A DNA stretch of 64,000 nucleotides. It comes from Rhynchopus sp. YZ270_cl-10. Lineage: Eukaryota; Euglenozoa; Diplonemea; Diplonemida; Diplonemidae. Of the stretch, positions 1 to 11,300 are shown in pieces. The position numbers and the translations under genes are program-made. The stretch is taken from NCBI GenBank assembly GCA_964035575.1, contig OZ037893.1:1-64000 (forward strand), read 5' to 3'. Position 1 is the first letter of the stretch; each line of letters begins with the position of its first letter. The notes beneath the pieces were generated by a model, which was given only the letters and a program-made list of their open reading frames with translations, was not told where the DNA came from and searched no databases.

Positions 1-2480
1 GGGTTTGCGGGTTTGCGGGTTTGCGGGTTTGCGGGTTTGCGGGTTTGCGGGTTTGCGGGTTTGCGGGTTTGCGGGTTTGCGGGTTTGCGGGTTTGCGGGT
101 TTGCGGGTTTGCGGGTTTGCGGGTTTGCGGGTTTGCGGGTTTGCGGGTTTGCGGGTTTGCGGGTTTGCGGGTTTGCGGGTTTGCGGGTTTGCGGGTTTGC
201 GGGTTTGCGGGTTTGCGGGTTTGCGGGTTTGCGGGTTTGCGGGTTTGCGGGTTTGCGGGTTTGCGGGTTTGCGGGTTTGCGGGTTTGCGGGTTTGCGGGT
301 TTGCGGGTTTGCGGGTTTGCGGGTTTGCGGGTTTGCGGGTTTGCGGGTTTGCGGGTTTGCGGGTTTGCGGGTTTGCGGGTTTGCGGGTTTGCGGGTTTGC
401 GGGTTTGCGGGTTTGCGGGTTTGCGGGTTTGCGGGTTTGCGGGTTTGCGGGTTTGCGGGTTTGCGGGTTTGCGGGTTTGCGGGTTTGCGGGTTTGCGGGT
501 TTGCGGGTTTGCGGGTTTGCGGGTTTGCGGGTTTGCGGGTTTGCGGGTTTGCGGGTTTGCGGGTTTGCGGGTTTGCGGGTTTGCGGGTTTGCGGGTTTGC
601 GGGTTTGCGGGTTTGCGGGTTTGCGGGTTTGCGGGTTTGCGGGTTTGCGGGTTTGCGGGTTTGCGGGTTTGCGGGTTTGCGGGTTTGCGGGTTTGCGGGT
701 TTGCGGGTTTGCGGGTTTGCGGGTTTGCGGGTTTGCGGGTTTGCGGGTTTGCGGGTTTGCGGGTTTGCGGGTTTGCGGGTTTGCGGGTTTGCGGGTTTGC
801 GGGTTTGCGGGTTTGCGGGTTTGCGGGTTTGCGGGTTTGCGGGTTTGCGGGTTTGCGGGTTTGCGGGTTTGCGGGTTTGCGGGTTTGCGGGTTTGCGGGT
901 TTGCGGGTTTGCGGGTTTGCGGGTTTGCGGGTTTGCGGGTTTGCGGGTTTGCGGGTTTGCGGGTTTGCGGGTTTGCGGGTTTGCGGGTTTGCGGGTTTGC
1001 GGGTTTGCGGGTTTGCGGGTTTGCGGGTTTGCGGGTTTGCGGGTTTGCGGGTTTGCGGGTTTGCGGGTTTGCGGGTTTGCGGGTTTGCGGGTTTGCGGGT
1101 TTGCGGGTTTGCGGGTTTGCGGGTTTGCGGGTTTGCGGGTTTGCGGGTTTGCGGGTTTGCGGGTTTGCGGGTTTGCGGGTTTGCGGGTTTGCGGGTTTGC
1201 GGGTTTGCGGGTTTGCGGGTTTGCGGGTTTGCGGGTTTGCGGGTTTGCGGGTTTGCGGGTTTGCGGGTTTGCGGGTTTGCGGGTTTGCGGGTTTGCGGGT
1301 TTGCGGGTTTGCGGGTTTGCGGGTTTGCGGGTTTGCGGGTTTGCGGGTTTGCGGGTTTGCGGGTTTGCGGGTTTGCGGGTTTGCGGGTTTGCGGGTTTGC
1401 GGGTTTGCGGGTTTGCGGGTTTGCGGGTTTGCGGGTTTGCGGGTTTGCGGGTTTGCGGGTTTGCGGGTTTGCGGGTTTGCGGGTTTGCGGGTTTGCGGGT
1501 TTGCGGGTTTGCGGGTTTGCGGGTTTGCGGGTTTGCGGGTTTGCGGGTTTGCGGGTTTGCGGGTTTGCGGGTTTGCGGGTTTGCGGGTTTGCGGGTTTGC
1601 GGGTTTGCGGGTTTGCGGGTTTGCGGGTTTGCGGGTTTGCGGGTTTGCGGGTTTGCGGGTTTGCGGGTTTGCGGGTTTGCGGGTTTGCGGGTTTGCGGGT
1701 TTGCGGGTTTGCGGGTTTGCGGGTTTGCGGGTTTGCGGGTTTGCGGGTTTGCGGGTTTGCGGGTTTGCGGGTTTGCGGGTTTGCGGGTTTGCGGGTTTGC
1801 GGGTTTGCGGGTTTGCGGGTTTGCGGGTTTGCGGGTTTGCGGGTTTGCGGGTTTGCGGGTTTGCGGGTTTGCGGGTTTGCGGGTTTGCGGGTTTGCGGGT
1901 TTGCGGGTTTGCGGGTTTGCGGGTTTGCGGGTTTGCGGGTTTGCGGGTTTGCGGGTTTGCGGGTTTGCGGGTTTGCGGGTTTGCGGGTTTGCGGGTTTGC
2001 GGGTTTGCGGGTTTGCGGGTTTGCGGGTTTGCGGGTTTGCGGGTTTGCGGGTTTGCGGGTTTGCGGGTTTGCGGGTTTGCGGGTTTGCGGGTTTGCGGGT
2101 TTGCGGGTTTGCGGGTTTGCGGGTTTGCGGGTTTGCGGGTTTGCGGGTTTGCGGGTTTGCGGGTTTGCGGGTTTGCGGGTTTGCGGGTTTGCGGGTTTGC
2201 GGGTTTGCGGGTTTGCGGGTTTGCGGGTTTGCGGGTTTGCGGGTTTGCGGGTTTGCGGGTTTGCGGGTTTGCGGGTTTGCGGGTTTGCGGGTTTGCGGGT
2301 TTGCGGGTTTGCGGGTTTGCGGGTTTGCGGGTTTGCGGGTTTGCGGGTTTGCGGGTTTGCGGGTTTACGGGTTTGCGGGTTTGCGGGTTTACGGGTTTGC
2401 GGGTTTGCGGGTTTGCGGGTTTGCGGGTTTGCGGGTTTGCGGGTTTGCGGGTTTACGGGTTTGCGGGTTTACGGGTTTGC
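1..2480 (+). repeat. 8-bp satellite array (GGGTTTGC)n
   Basis: About 310 head-to-tail copies of GGGTTTGC, running off the left edge. The first roughly 2360 bases appear invariant. The only variants, GGGTTTAC, lie near the right border (about 2366, 2390, 2453, 2470), as expected when array edges escape homogenisation. The G-rich strand is the plus strand, the wrong orientation for a telomere at the left end. The unit resembles a fragment of the neighbouring minisatellite (GTGCGGGTTTGCGGG). All forward frames are open through the array only because the unit lacks stops, so no protein is called. Runs of GGG every eight bases could form G-quadruplexes. Confidence 0.97.
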
Positions 2481-2925
2481 AGAACCAGATAACGTGCCCG
2501 AACCCCGAGAACCCTATCAACCACACCAGCCGGATAACGCTGCCCGAACCCCGCGCACCCGCACCACCACACCAGCCAGATAATGCAACCTAGAACCCGC
2601 AAACCCGCGCACCCGCGAACCCGCAAACCCGCACCAACCACCAGCCAGATAACGCAACCTAGAACCAGATAACGTGCCCGAACCCCGAGAACCCTATCAA
2701 CCACACCAACCAGATAACACTGCCCGAACCCCGCGCACCCGCACCACCACACCAGCCGGATAACGCAACCTAGAACCCGCAAACCCGCGCACCCGCGAAC
2801 CCGCAAACCCGCACCAACCACCAGCCAGATAACGCAACGTAGAACCAGTGAAGTGCCTGAATAGCACCTGAATGGCCACACGAACCTGTAGATAATGACA
2901 CAAACTAGGTCCAGTGTCTCTCAAG
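2481..2925 (-). repeat. GC-rich minisatellite, left arm of a large palindrome
   Basis: Two copies of a roughly 180-bp unit built from AACCCGCAAACCCGC, ACCAACCACCAGCCAGATAA and CCCGAACCCCGCGCACC blocks (starts near 2483 and 2663). The same unit occurs in the opposite orientation at 3520-4125, so this is one arm of an inverted repeat. The polarity of the GGGTTTGC motif flips exactly where the 8-bp array ends. Nothing here looks like a gene. Confidence 0.85.
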
Positions 2926-3490
2926 ATCGGTCACCAATATTGCCAGACTGGATTGGGTGCACATGGTGACATAGTGGTACCAAATCGGGTGCACAGGGTG
3001 CCCCCAAATGGTGCACAGGGTGCCTTTTGGGCTCTGAATCGGGTGCACAGGGTGCCCCCAAAATAAGGGTGCACAGGGTGCCCCTGAAAATCGGGTGCAC
3101 AGGGTGCCCCCAAAAATATGGTGCACAGGGTGCCAATACGGGTTTGCAATCGGGTGAACAGGGTGCCCCCCACGTTATAAGCCCCGGCTAAAAAGCACCC
3201 TGTGCACCCGATTTTTTGGGGGCACCCTGTGCACCCGATCGGCACCCTGTGCACCCGAGTGGCCAACGTGGGGGGCACCCTGTGCACCGGATTGCGAACC
3301 CATAATGGCACCCTGTGCACCGGATTAAAAGGGGCACCCTGTGCACCGTTTTTTGCGGGCACCCTGTGCACCGGATCCAGTGCCAAAAAGGCACCCTGTG
3401 CACCTTTTGGGGGCACCCTGTGCACCGGATTTGGTACCACTATGTCACCCTGTGCACCGGATTCAGGCTGCCAATATTGGTCACCGAGTT
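2926..3490. repeat. Inverted repeat core built of GGTGCACAGGGTGCC units
   Basis: The left half (about 2929-3180) has repeated GGGTGCACAGGGTGCC units with variable spacers. The right half (about 3245-3490) is its reverse complement, including matching spacers such as GACATAGTGGTACCAAAT and the outer GGTCACCAATATTG. The two arms of roughly 250 bp are separated by a loop of about 60-70 bp and differ at scattered positions (for example AATCGGG versus AATCCGG), so the palindrome is old enough to have diverged. Open frames in both directions come from the repeat and are not called. Confidence 0.88.
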
Positions 3491-3519
3491 TGAGAAACTA
3501 GGTTACGGTCTCTGGCTAG

Positions 3520-4123
3520 TGGTTGTGCGGGTTTGCGGGTTTGCGGGTGCGCGGGTTTGCGGGTTCTAGGTTGCGTTATCCGGCTGGTGTGGTGGTGCGG
3601 GTGCGCGGGGTTCGGGCAACGTTATCTGGCTGGTGTGGTTGTGCGGGTGCGCGGGGTTCGGGCAACGTTATCTGGTTCTAGGTTGCGTTATCTGGCTGGT
3701 GGTTGGTGCGGGTTTGCGGGTTCGCGGGTGCGCGGGTTTGCGGGTTCTAGGTTGCGTTATCCGGCTGGTGTGGGGGTGCGGGTGCGCGGGGTTCGGGCAA
3801 CGTTATCTGGTTCGTGGTTGCGTTATCTGGCTGGTGGTTGGTGCGGGTTTGCGGGATCCAGGTTGCGTTATCCGGCTGGTGTGGTTGTGCGGGTGCGCGG
3901 GGTTCGGGCAACGTTATCTGGCTGGTGTGGTTGTGCGGGTGCGCGGGGTTCGGGCAACGTTATCTGGTTCGTGTGGTCGATAAGCTGGCTGGTGGGTGCG
4001 GGTGCGCGGGAACCTGCTGGTTTAGGTTGCGTTATCTGGTTCTAGGTTACGGTATCCGGCTGGTGGTTGGTGCGGGTTTGCGGGTTTGCGGGTGCGCGGG
4101 TTTGCGGGTTCTAGGTTGCGTTA

Positions 4124-4125
<2 letters not shown>
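3520..4125 (+). repeat. GC-rich minisatellite, right arm of the large palindrome
   Basis: Several copies of the same family as 2481-2925, inverted (GGTTGCGTTATCTGGCTGG, GTGCGGGTGCGCGGGGTTC). The arm is interrupted at 4126 by a poly-T tract that ends a minus-strand LINE insertion. Related sequence resumes at 4606, so the LINE landed inside the minisatellite. Confidence 0.85.
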
Positions 4126-4159
<34 letters not shown>

Positions 4160-4605
4160 CCCCAGGCTCGCTTTTTTTATCTACATCCAGTGACAGAGGG
4201 GGTACTTACTAGTCAAGCGAGTATGTAAACAGCTAGATGTCCAGACAAGGGCACTTTACTATTGTACTGGCAAGACAGTGCCTGAAAACACAGTTAGTGG
4301 CACTAAAATAGAAAGCATGTGGGACAACTACAACCAACACTTCCCTGCAAATAAGCAAAAGGGTCGTATGTGAGTGCAATTTTTCCCAAAAGGAAAAGGG
4401 GAGGGGATGGGACGGGAGGGTTGCTCTGTCTACCGGTGTAGTTATATTTTGCTTTGTCTTGGGGAGGGGAGGGGAGGAGAAGGAGGGGATTGAGTGAGCC
4501 GTTTCCTCTGTAACACACAAACAAATAAAAAGGAAGTTCCATAATCTTTTTAGTAGTTTTCTTTTTGGTGAAAATTTTTGAGAACTTCTGTAAGTGTGAC
4601 CTGAC
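4126..4605 (-). mobile_element. 5'-truncated LINE copy, 3' UTR fragment with poly(A)
   Basis: Read on the minus strand, a 448-bp segment (4158-4605) ends in a 32-base A tail (T run 4126-4157). The same 448 bp occur at 7356-7803 in the 3' UTR of the full-length LINE, with five differences seen by eye (about 99% identity). A 3' fragment plus poly(A) is the hallmark of a 5'-truncated target-primed insertion. Minisatellite sequence containing TGCGTTATC lies on both sides. A target-site duplication cannot be separated from the surrounding repeat. Confidence 0.9.
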
Positions 4606-4973
4606 GGGTTTGCGTTATCCGGCTGGTGTGGTTGTGCGGGTGCTGCTGGGTGTGGTCGATAAGCTGGCAGGTGGGTGCAGGTGTGCAAACCCGCAAACCC
4701 GTGGGAATCTGCAGGTTGCGTTATCTGGTTGGTGTGGTTGTGAGGGTTTTTTGTTGCGCCTGCTGGTTGGTGCTTTGTGGGTGGGCATATGTGGCCATGT
4801 GTTGTTGCACCACCATGCTTCCCTGAGAGATGGCTTTTTTTCTTGTGTATACTGTTTTCTGTGTATATTTCTTTAGTGAGTTTCTGCTTTATGTGAGGTT
4901 CTTGGGCTACTAAAGTGGTTTGTGTTGTACTAGTCCTCACTGTAATACTATGCTTCCCTGCTGACGGAGGGTG
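4606..4973. other. Minisatellite remnant and spacer, no gene
   Basis: The first 140 bases are degenerate minisatellite (TGCGTTATCCGGCTGGTG, AAACCCGCAAACCCG in mixed orientation). The rest is T-rich unique sequence leading into the 7-bp array. No supported coding region. Confidence 0.7.
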
Positions 4974-5941
4974 TACTGTGTACTGTGTACTGTGTACTGT
5001 GTACTGTGTACTGTGTACTGTGTACTGTGTACTGTGTACTGTGTACTGTGTACTGTGTACTGTGTACTGTGTACTGTGTACTGTGTACTGTGTACTGTGT
5101 ACTGTGTACTGTGTACTGTGTACTGTGTACTGTGTACTGTGTACTGTGTACTGTGTACTGTGTACTGTGTACTGTGTACTGTGTACTGTGTACTGTGTAC
5201 TGTGTACTGTGTACTGTGTACTGTGTACTGTGTACTGTGTACTGTGTACTGTGTACTGTGTACTGTGTACTGTGTACTGTGTACTGTGTACTGTGTACTG
5301 TGTACTGTGTACTGTGTACTGTGTACTGTGTACTGTGTACTGTGTACTGTGTACTGTGTACTGTGTACTGTGTACTGTGTACTGTGTACTGTGTACTGTG
5401 TACTGTGTACTGTGTACTGTGTACTGTGTACTGTGTACTGTGTACTGTGTACTGTGTACTGTGTACTGTGTACTGTGTAATGTGTACTGTGTACTGTGTA
5501 CTGTGTACTGTGTACTGTGTACTGTGTACTGTGTACTGTGTACTGTGTACTGTGTACTGTGTACTGTGTACTGTGTAATGTGTACTGTGTACTGTGTACT
5601 GTGTACTGTGTACTGTGTACTGTGTACTGTGTACTGTGTACTGTGTACTGTGTACTGTGTACTGTGTACTGTGTACTGTGTACTGTGTACTGTGTACTGT
5701 GTACTGTGTACTGTGTACTGTGTAATGTGTACTGTGTACTGTGTACTGTGTACTGTGTACTGTGTACTGTGTACTGTGTACTGTGTACTGTGTACTGTGT
5801 ACTGTGTACTGTGTACTGTGTACTGTGTACTGTGTACTGTGTACTGTGTACTGTGTACTGTGTACTGTGTACTGTGTACTGTGTACTGTGTACTGTGTAC
5901 TGTGTACTGTGTACTGTGTACTGTGTACTGTGTACTGTGTA
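4974..5941. repeat. 7-bp satellite array (TGTACTG)n
   Basis: About 138 tandem copies of TGTACTG. Only three variant units (TGTAATG) are seen, with AA at 5479-5480, 5577-5578 and 5724-5725, separated by exactly 14 and 21 units. The unit lacks stops and 7 is not divisible by 3, so every forward frame encodes the same CTVYCVL heptapeptide. This explains the long open frames without any gene. Confidence 0.97.
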
Positions 5942-7034
5942 GGACTGCCCTCAGAATATGTTTTCCTTGGTCAGAGGCTCCATACAGGTGAAAGGTGAAA
6001 AGTTTTCAAGCAGCAAAAAAAAAAAGTTTTGCCTGTGAAAGTCATAGGGTGCCAATCTCAAGGGCACCCTGTGCACTTTTTTTTCTCTTTTATGTACTTG
6101 GTCTTTTTTTGTATGTGAGAATAGAAGAAAGGAAAAAGGAAGAATGGAGTAAACAATAAAGACAATAAAATGAACAGGAAAATGGAAAAGGAAAAAGGAA
6201 ATGAAAAAATGATGACCAAAAAAGGTCGGTGTTTCAAGTTTTAGTATAAAAGGTGGGCGGTAAAGTAAAGTAAGTGGCCACTTCCTCCTAAACAAAACAA
6301 GAAACTGCATCGTGTGTTTGTTTTTTATTCTTTTTAATCAATTTGAATACACAGGCGTCACACTTATGGGGCAAAAAAAGGAAAAAAAGAAGACCTAATC
6401 CTCCTTACTTAAAAGAAGGGAAGGGAGAATAAAAAACACACGTGCCCATTGTTTCGTTGTCTGCAGGATGTCTTGTTTTAGTGCCTCACCTGGAAAAAGA
6501 AAAATGGATTCCACTCAGTAAAAATAGCACACCTGTTGAACACACGTCAGGCCAGGAACAGAAGAAAAGCAAACGCTTCCACGAATGGAAGCAAAAGAAA
6601 AGTGTGGTGAAAAAACCCTTTTGGCCAAGGTGGTCTTGACTCTCTGTCTACATACTTTGGGGATGCATGAAAAAATGAAACTAGATGATAGATAACAAGG
6701 AGTGTGCGAGAGTGGCCCTTCTCCAAGCTAAACAAAAAGCAAACACCCTCCACCCATCTGATCCCGCCCACAAACACAAACAATCACGACAGAAAACAAA
6801 ACAGGCAGAGGATGACCAGGGTAGGTTTTACTTGGACAGCGAACCTCTGCCTTGATTCCTCTCACGCTCAGCAGGCGAGTAGGGACAGTTGCCTCAACTC
6901 TCCAGACCTGTGCTGCAACACAGGCCTGCACCTTTAGCCGCTTTTCGCTTCATGCCCCTCATCTGGCGCACTACTAACGGGGGACGCCCCATGTAGGCAC
7001 ATCGGTAGGATTTCGTCTTAACATAGTTTTTTGT
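5942..7034. other. Intergenic spacer, no gene recognised
   Basis: A/T-rich single-copy-looking DNA. It holds one GGCACCCTGTGCAC motif (about 6060-6076) paired with an inverted GGGTGCC 10-20 bases earlier, and purine-rich runs at 6120-6220. Short open frames on both strands have no recognisable domains and low-complexity composition. Confidence 0.6.
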
Positions 7035-7185
7035 GTAAAAAAAAATGAACCCCTGTAAAAAAAAATGAACCCCTGTAAAAAAAAATGAACCCCTGTAAAA
7101 AAAAATGAACCCCTGTGCACCCTTTTTCGGGACCAAAAAAGGCACCCTGTGCACCCTTTCTCGGGGGCCAAAAGCACCCTGTGCA

Positions 7186-7190
<5 letters not shown>
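7035..7190. repeat. 20-bp tandem repeat plus GGCACCCTGTGCACC motifs
   Basis: Four perfect 20-bp units (CCCTGT followed by nine A and TGAAC) span about 7035-7114. Three copies of the CACCCTGTGCACC motif then lead into a poly-T tract. Very similar CCCCTGTAAAAAATGGT units plus the same motif lie beyond the other end of the LINE (18361-18460), so the element is bracketed by related repeats. Confidence 0.85.
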
Positions 7191-7228
<38 letters not shown>

Positions 7229-7295
7229 GCACACTACTTTGTGAGCGGAAAGTGTCACGTCGTTCACTCACCCAACCGTGCTCCGCAACACCACC

Positions 7296-7340
<45 letters not shown>
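7191..7340. repeat. Two long poly-T tracts near the LINE 3' end
   Basis: T runs at about 7189-7226 and 7299-7340 are separated by 72 bases of ordinary sequence. The inner run directly abuts the 3' end of the LINE on the minus strand and is read as its poly(A) tail. The outer run may be the tail of an older insertion or a second priming site. Confidence 0.7.
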
Positions 7341-7341
<1 letters not shown>

Positions 7342-8328
7342 GTGTTGTTCAACTTAGCCCTAGGCTCGCTTTTTTTATCTACATCCAGTGACAGAGGGGG
7401 TACTTACTAGTCAAGCGAGTATGTAAACAGCTAGATGTCCAGACAAGGGCACTTTACTATTGTACTGGCAAGACAGTGCCTGAAAACACAGTTAGTGGCA
7501 CTAAAATAGAAAGCATGTGGGACAACTACAACCAACACTTCCCTGCAAATAAGCAAAAGGGTAGTATGTGAGTGCAATTTTTCCCAAAAGGAAAAGGGGA
7601 GGGGATGGGACGGGAGGGTTGCTCTGTCTACCGGTGTAGTTTTATTTTGCTTTGTCTTGGGGAGGGGAGGGGAGGAGAAGGAGGGGATTGAGTGAGCCGT
7701 TTCCTCTGTAACACACAAACAAATAAAAAGGAAGTTCCATAATATTTTTAGTAGTTTTCTTTTTGGTGAAAATTTTTGAGAACTTCAGTAAGTGTGACCT
7801 GACCCGACTGACTGACACCCAAAGGGGAAAACAACAATAACGCACAACAAAATCAACAACAACAATGGTGGGTCTCGTGCTTACCTGTGGTGGTTTTGAA
7901 AAATGAAAAATTGAAATTGACCTTCACAAGGTAAAAATGAAAAACTAAAGGAGTGAAAAAAGGAACTCAAAGGACAAGAGTTCTGTACAAACTCTACTCT
8001 ACTGCACAATCTATAAAAGTGGCCCAATGGCTCCTGATGCCACTGGCCTGGCTCTTAGACAGGTCTTACTCCGAGACTGCCCTCTACCCTCAGAGCCTCG
8101 TCCAAGGGGTAAGGGCCGTCGCTGGGGTAGACCCGTCCTAGCCAGCAGCCAACCAAAAATATTAACAAATAGGAAGGGGGGCGGAAAGGGGGGAAAGGGG
8201 GGGCAAACCCCAAAGGATGAAAAGAACCAAAAACACAAAATAAAAAGGGTTAAAAATAAACATGGGGCAAACTGTCATTCTCTACACGCTTCTACACACA
8301 CACTCTCACCCTCTAACTCTCTAACTCT
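7341..8328 (-). other. LINE 3' UTR
   Basis: Sequence between the end of the LINE open frame and its poly(A). It includes a C-rich run on the minus strand (about 8165-8213), tandem CTCTAACT (8310-8332) and the 448-bp segment shared with the truncated copy at 4158-4605. There are no open frames of note. Confidence 0.75.
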
Positions 8329-11300
8329 CTAATTCTTTTTATTCCCCTTTTTCCCCTTCCTTCCTCCGCTCTGTCTCCCCTTCTGTCCACCACCGCGACC
8401 ATTGCGCCCTCTCTGCACCTCCTGGGGCGAGAGCACATGCTGCGTCGCTTGTGCCACTGCGTCGGTGAACACGTTCGACGTGTTGGACCTACCCTGAGCT
8501 GCATGGCGCTGGGGTCCTTTGGGAGCTGGGGAAGGAGCAGGTTGGGCGGAGGAGGTTGCATTGCCACGGCCTGCCGATGAGGAGGAGGAAGAAGTGGAGA
8601 CTGCAGGTTGGGCGATGGAGGTTGTAGTGCCACGGCCTGCAGAGGTGGAGGAAGAAGAAGAAGAAGAGGAGGCTTGAGGTTGTCGGCCTATTCCCTCTCG
8701 AGCCGCTCGTGCCTCATTCTCCCTCCTTGTACTCTCCGCTGCAAAGGCCTGCCCCCTACTGCTCCGGTTGTCCGTCAGGGCATGCAACGTCGACTTTGCC
8801 TTGCACTTTTCCTGAACCGACCACTCATGCAAACCCACCACCTTCATCACCTCATACCACTGAGTGAAAGTAGCGGTAGAGAGGGGGAGTGACAACAAGG
8901 GTCTGCCATCCTGTTTCTCTCCCTGACGGTAGTGGAACAGGGAGATCCACTTCGTCACAGAAGAAGGCACCGGCGACCCCATGGTGAGGCACGGGAAAAG
9001 ACCCCCCCTCTCCGTCCGCTCCTCCTCCGTCCACATCCAAGCCTCGCTCTGCGCCCTCAGCAATTCCCTCACCCTCGCTTGCTTCTTCTGGTCAGGGATG
9101 CCTTCCACTGACAGAGAATGCGAGCGATCCGCCCCCTCCATCGCGGTGTCGAGGTCCTCCTCCTGCTCCTGCTCATCATCATCCATCTCCTCCACCTTCA
9201 CACGCACCTCGGTGTCTGCCGCCTCGGCCTGTCGCCCCACCTCCTCCTCCAGCTGATCCCGAGAAGGGGTTCCCCAGCTGACCCTGCCTTCCCGAACGAC
9301 GATGACCGCGCTGGTCTTGCCCCAGGTGTCGCAGTATCCGGCCTCCCCTGCTATCTTCCTAACCGCCTGACGGGCGACCACCGACTCCGGGCAATCACCG
9401 TCCCCCTCCCCGTTCCCACTCCACGGCTGCTGTGTCGCCCAGCAGTACAGGAACTCGCCCGGGCACGGAGAAGCACCTTGAGGACCAAAGAGAGCCATCC
9501 AGTCGCCGACACAGTCAGGTTCAAGTCCTTCAGGGTCGTCGCCCACCGCTCTCCGCACCGCATGGCAGGGGAGGAATAGCCGCCCTTCGCACACCACCCC
9601 AAAGCACCGCCCGTATGCCACCATGCGTTCTGCCTCCAGCTGTCGGGAGAGGTTCACCGCCGTCAACAACAGAGTGGTCGCCTTCTGCTCCGACTCATGC
9701 TTAGCTGCGATGGCGTAATGCCTCTCGCAGCGTTGCCTGTCATACTCCGCCCGGAGCGACTCTCCTGCTTCGGGGTGCCGATCGCAGTCTTCCAAGTACT
9801 GCGCATGCATCTTCTTCGCGTCCTCTGCGAGTTCCCGCTTGTGCCTGGCGGTCAGCTCCTCCACACGATGCCTGTCCGCCGCCTTCGCCTGGTCCAGACG
9901 CACATTCTGTTCCTCCAGGAAACGACTCAACTCCTGCTGGCGGTCGCCAAAAGTGCCCCGAAGCGCGGCCAAATCCGGTCCCCACGACCGACGATGCTCC
10001 CGCCGTACCTCCAGGGCTTGCTGCCACGCGTCCGACGCACGCTGCAACGCTTCCTTCTTATCCTGGTCCGCCTTTTGTTGTTGCTGCTTCTGCTGTTTCC
10101 GTTGCTTCTCGTGCTTCTGCTGCTTCTGTTCTGCCTGCTGCCCCTCTTCGCCCGCCATTGGCGTGTCTACCTCCTCGACGTCCTCGCCCTCGGGAGCTGG
10201 CACTGCTGGAGAAGGAGCCCGTTTAGGTGGTGGGTCTCCGCTCCCCTCCGCAGAGGCAGCCTGAGCCGGAACATTCGAGTGCAAAAAAGACAGGGCACTG
10301 AAGTATTCCGCCCTGCCAATTTGCGACAGAGGGCAGTGCTTGGACCCCTGAGCGCAGTGCAGACATGCCAAGCCACCACACGTGTGACAGCAGAAGTGTG
10401 CGTCCGACACATCGAAGAGCTTGCTGCATTGTTCGCACTGCAGGAAAGTGTTCGACGCCTCCGCCTCCCTCGCTCCCACAAAAGCCATGGGGCGCTCTGA
10501 CTGGCACTCCCCCTTACCACCTGTGGCCTCAAAAGACAGGATGTGCTGCTGCAGAGCCGGGTCCATGGTGAGGGGCTCGTAGTGTCCCGGGATACTGCCG
10601 GATCCATCTGCCGCATCCTGATCACCCGAGTGGAGGAGAAGGACCACTGCCTTAGGCCGTTTTCTTGGCACCATCAGAGAAGGGCGGGCGAACTCGTTGA
10701 GGATGACCACAGATACCTCAAGAGCCTCCCCTGCCCCCGCCACTGCAATGGCATCCGCCCACGTACGCTGGTCTCCTCTGTCCCCACTCGTCATCAGCCG
10801 CTGCCAGACCCCAAAATTAGGGACAGCCGCACTCGACAGATCAGCGCGGCCCTGGACCTTCTTCACTGCCGCCTGGCGCAGACCCTCCACCGTCAAATCC
10901 GTGCGCCCGGTGGCGAAAAGCAAAGCCTCAAAAGCACAGTCCCCCGCCACAAACGACCAAGTCACCTTCGAGGCTCCCAGCTTGGCCGCCTGCTCCGTCG
11001 CCCGAGGCCTCTGCGCTGCCGGGCACTCACGCAAAAACTCCCACTCACGCACCACCTCGAGACCAGGCCCTTCCGGAATCACGGTGGCCGAATCGAACCT
11101 CCCGGTCCGCTTCCTCGGTGGCTCCACGTGGTCCGGCTTCACGTCCCTCTTGCGCTTCCCCTGCTGCTCCTCCGTTCGGTCTGCAGGACGACTCATATCG
11201 TCGTCAGGGTTCGCATCGTCACAGAGAGGTTCCACGGCCCCTGCACTGCGGCGTCCAAACCGGTCCATGTCCTCTGCAGACGGTGCCACATCTACCTCCA

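Noticed and set aside
1-2480. Left-end telomere
   Set aside because: A left chromosome end should show the C-rich strand as plus; here it is the G-rich strand, and the unit borders a minisatellite of related sequence.
5-2593. Three long plus-strand open frames of RVCGFAGL repeats
   Set aside because: Pure translation of the 8-bp satellite in all three frames; no ATG start and no non-repeat domain.
2956-3460. CRISPR-like array of regularly repeated GTGCACAGGGTGCC units
   Set aside because: Spacer lengths vary, the unit is inverted halfway, and the context is eukaryotic; it is an inverted minisatellite.
4915-5998. Cys/Tyr/Val-rich protein of about 360 aa
   Set aside because: All frames through the 7-bp array give the same heptapeptide; satellite artefact.
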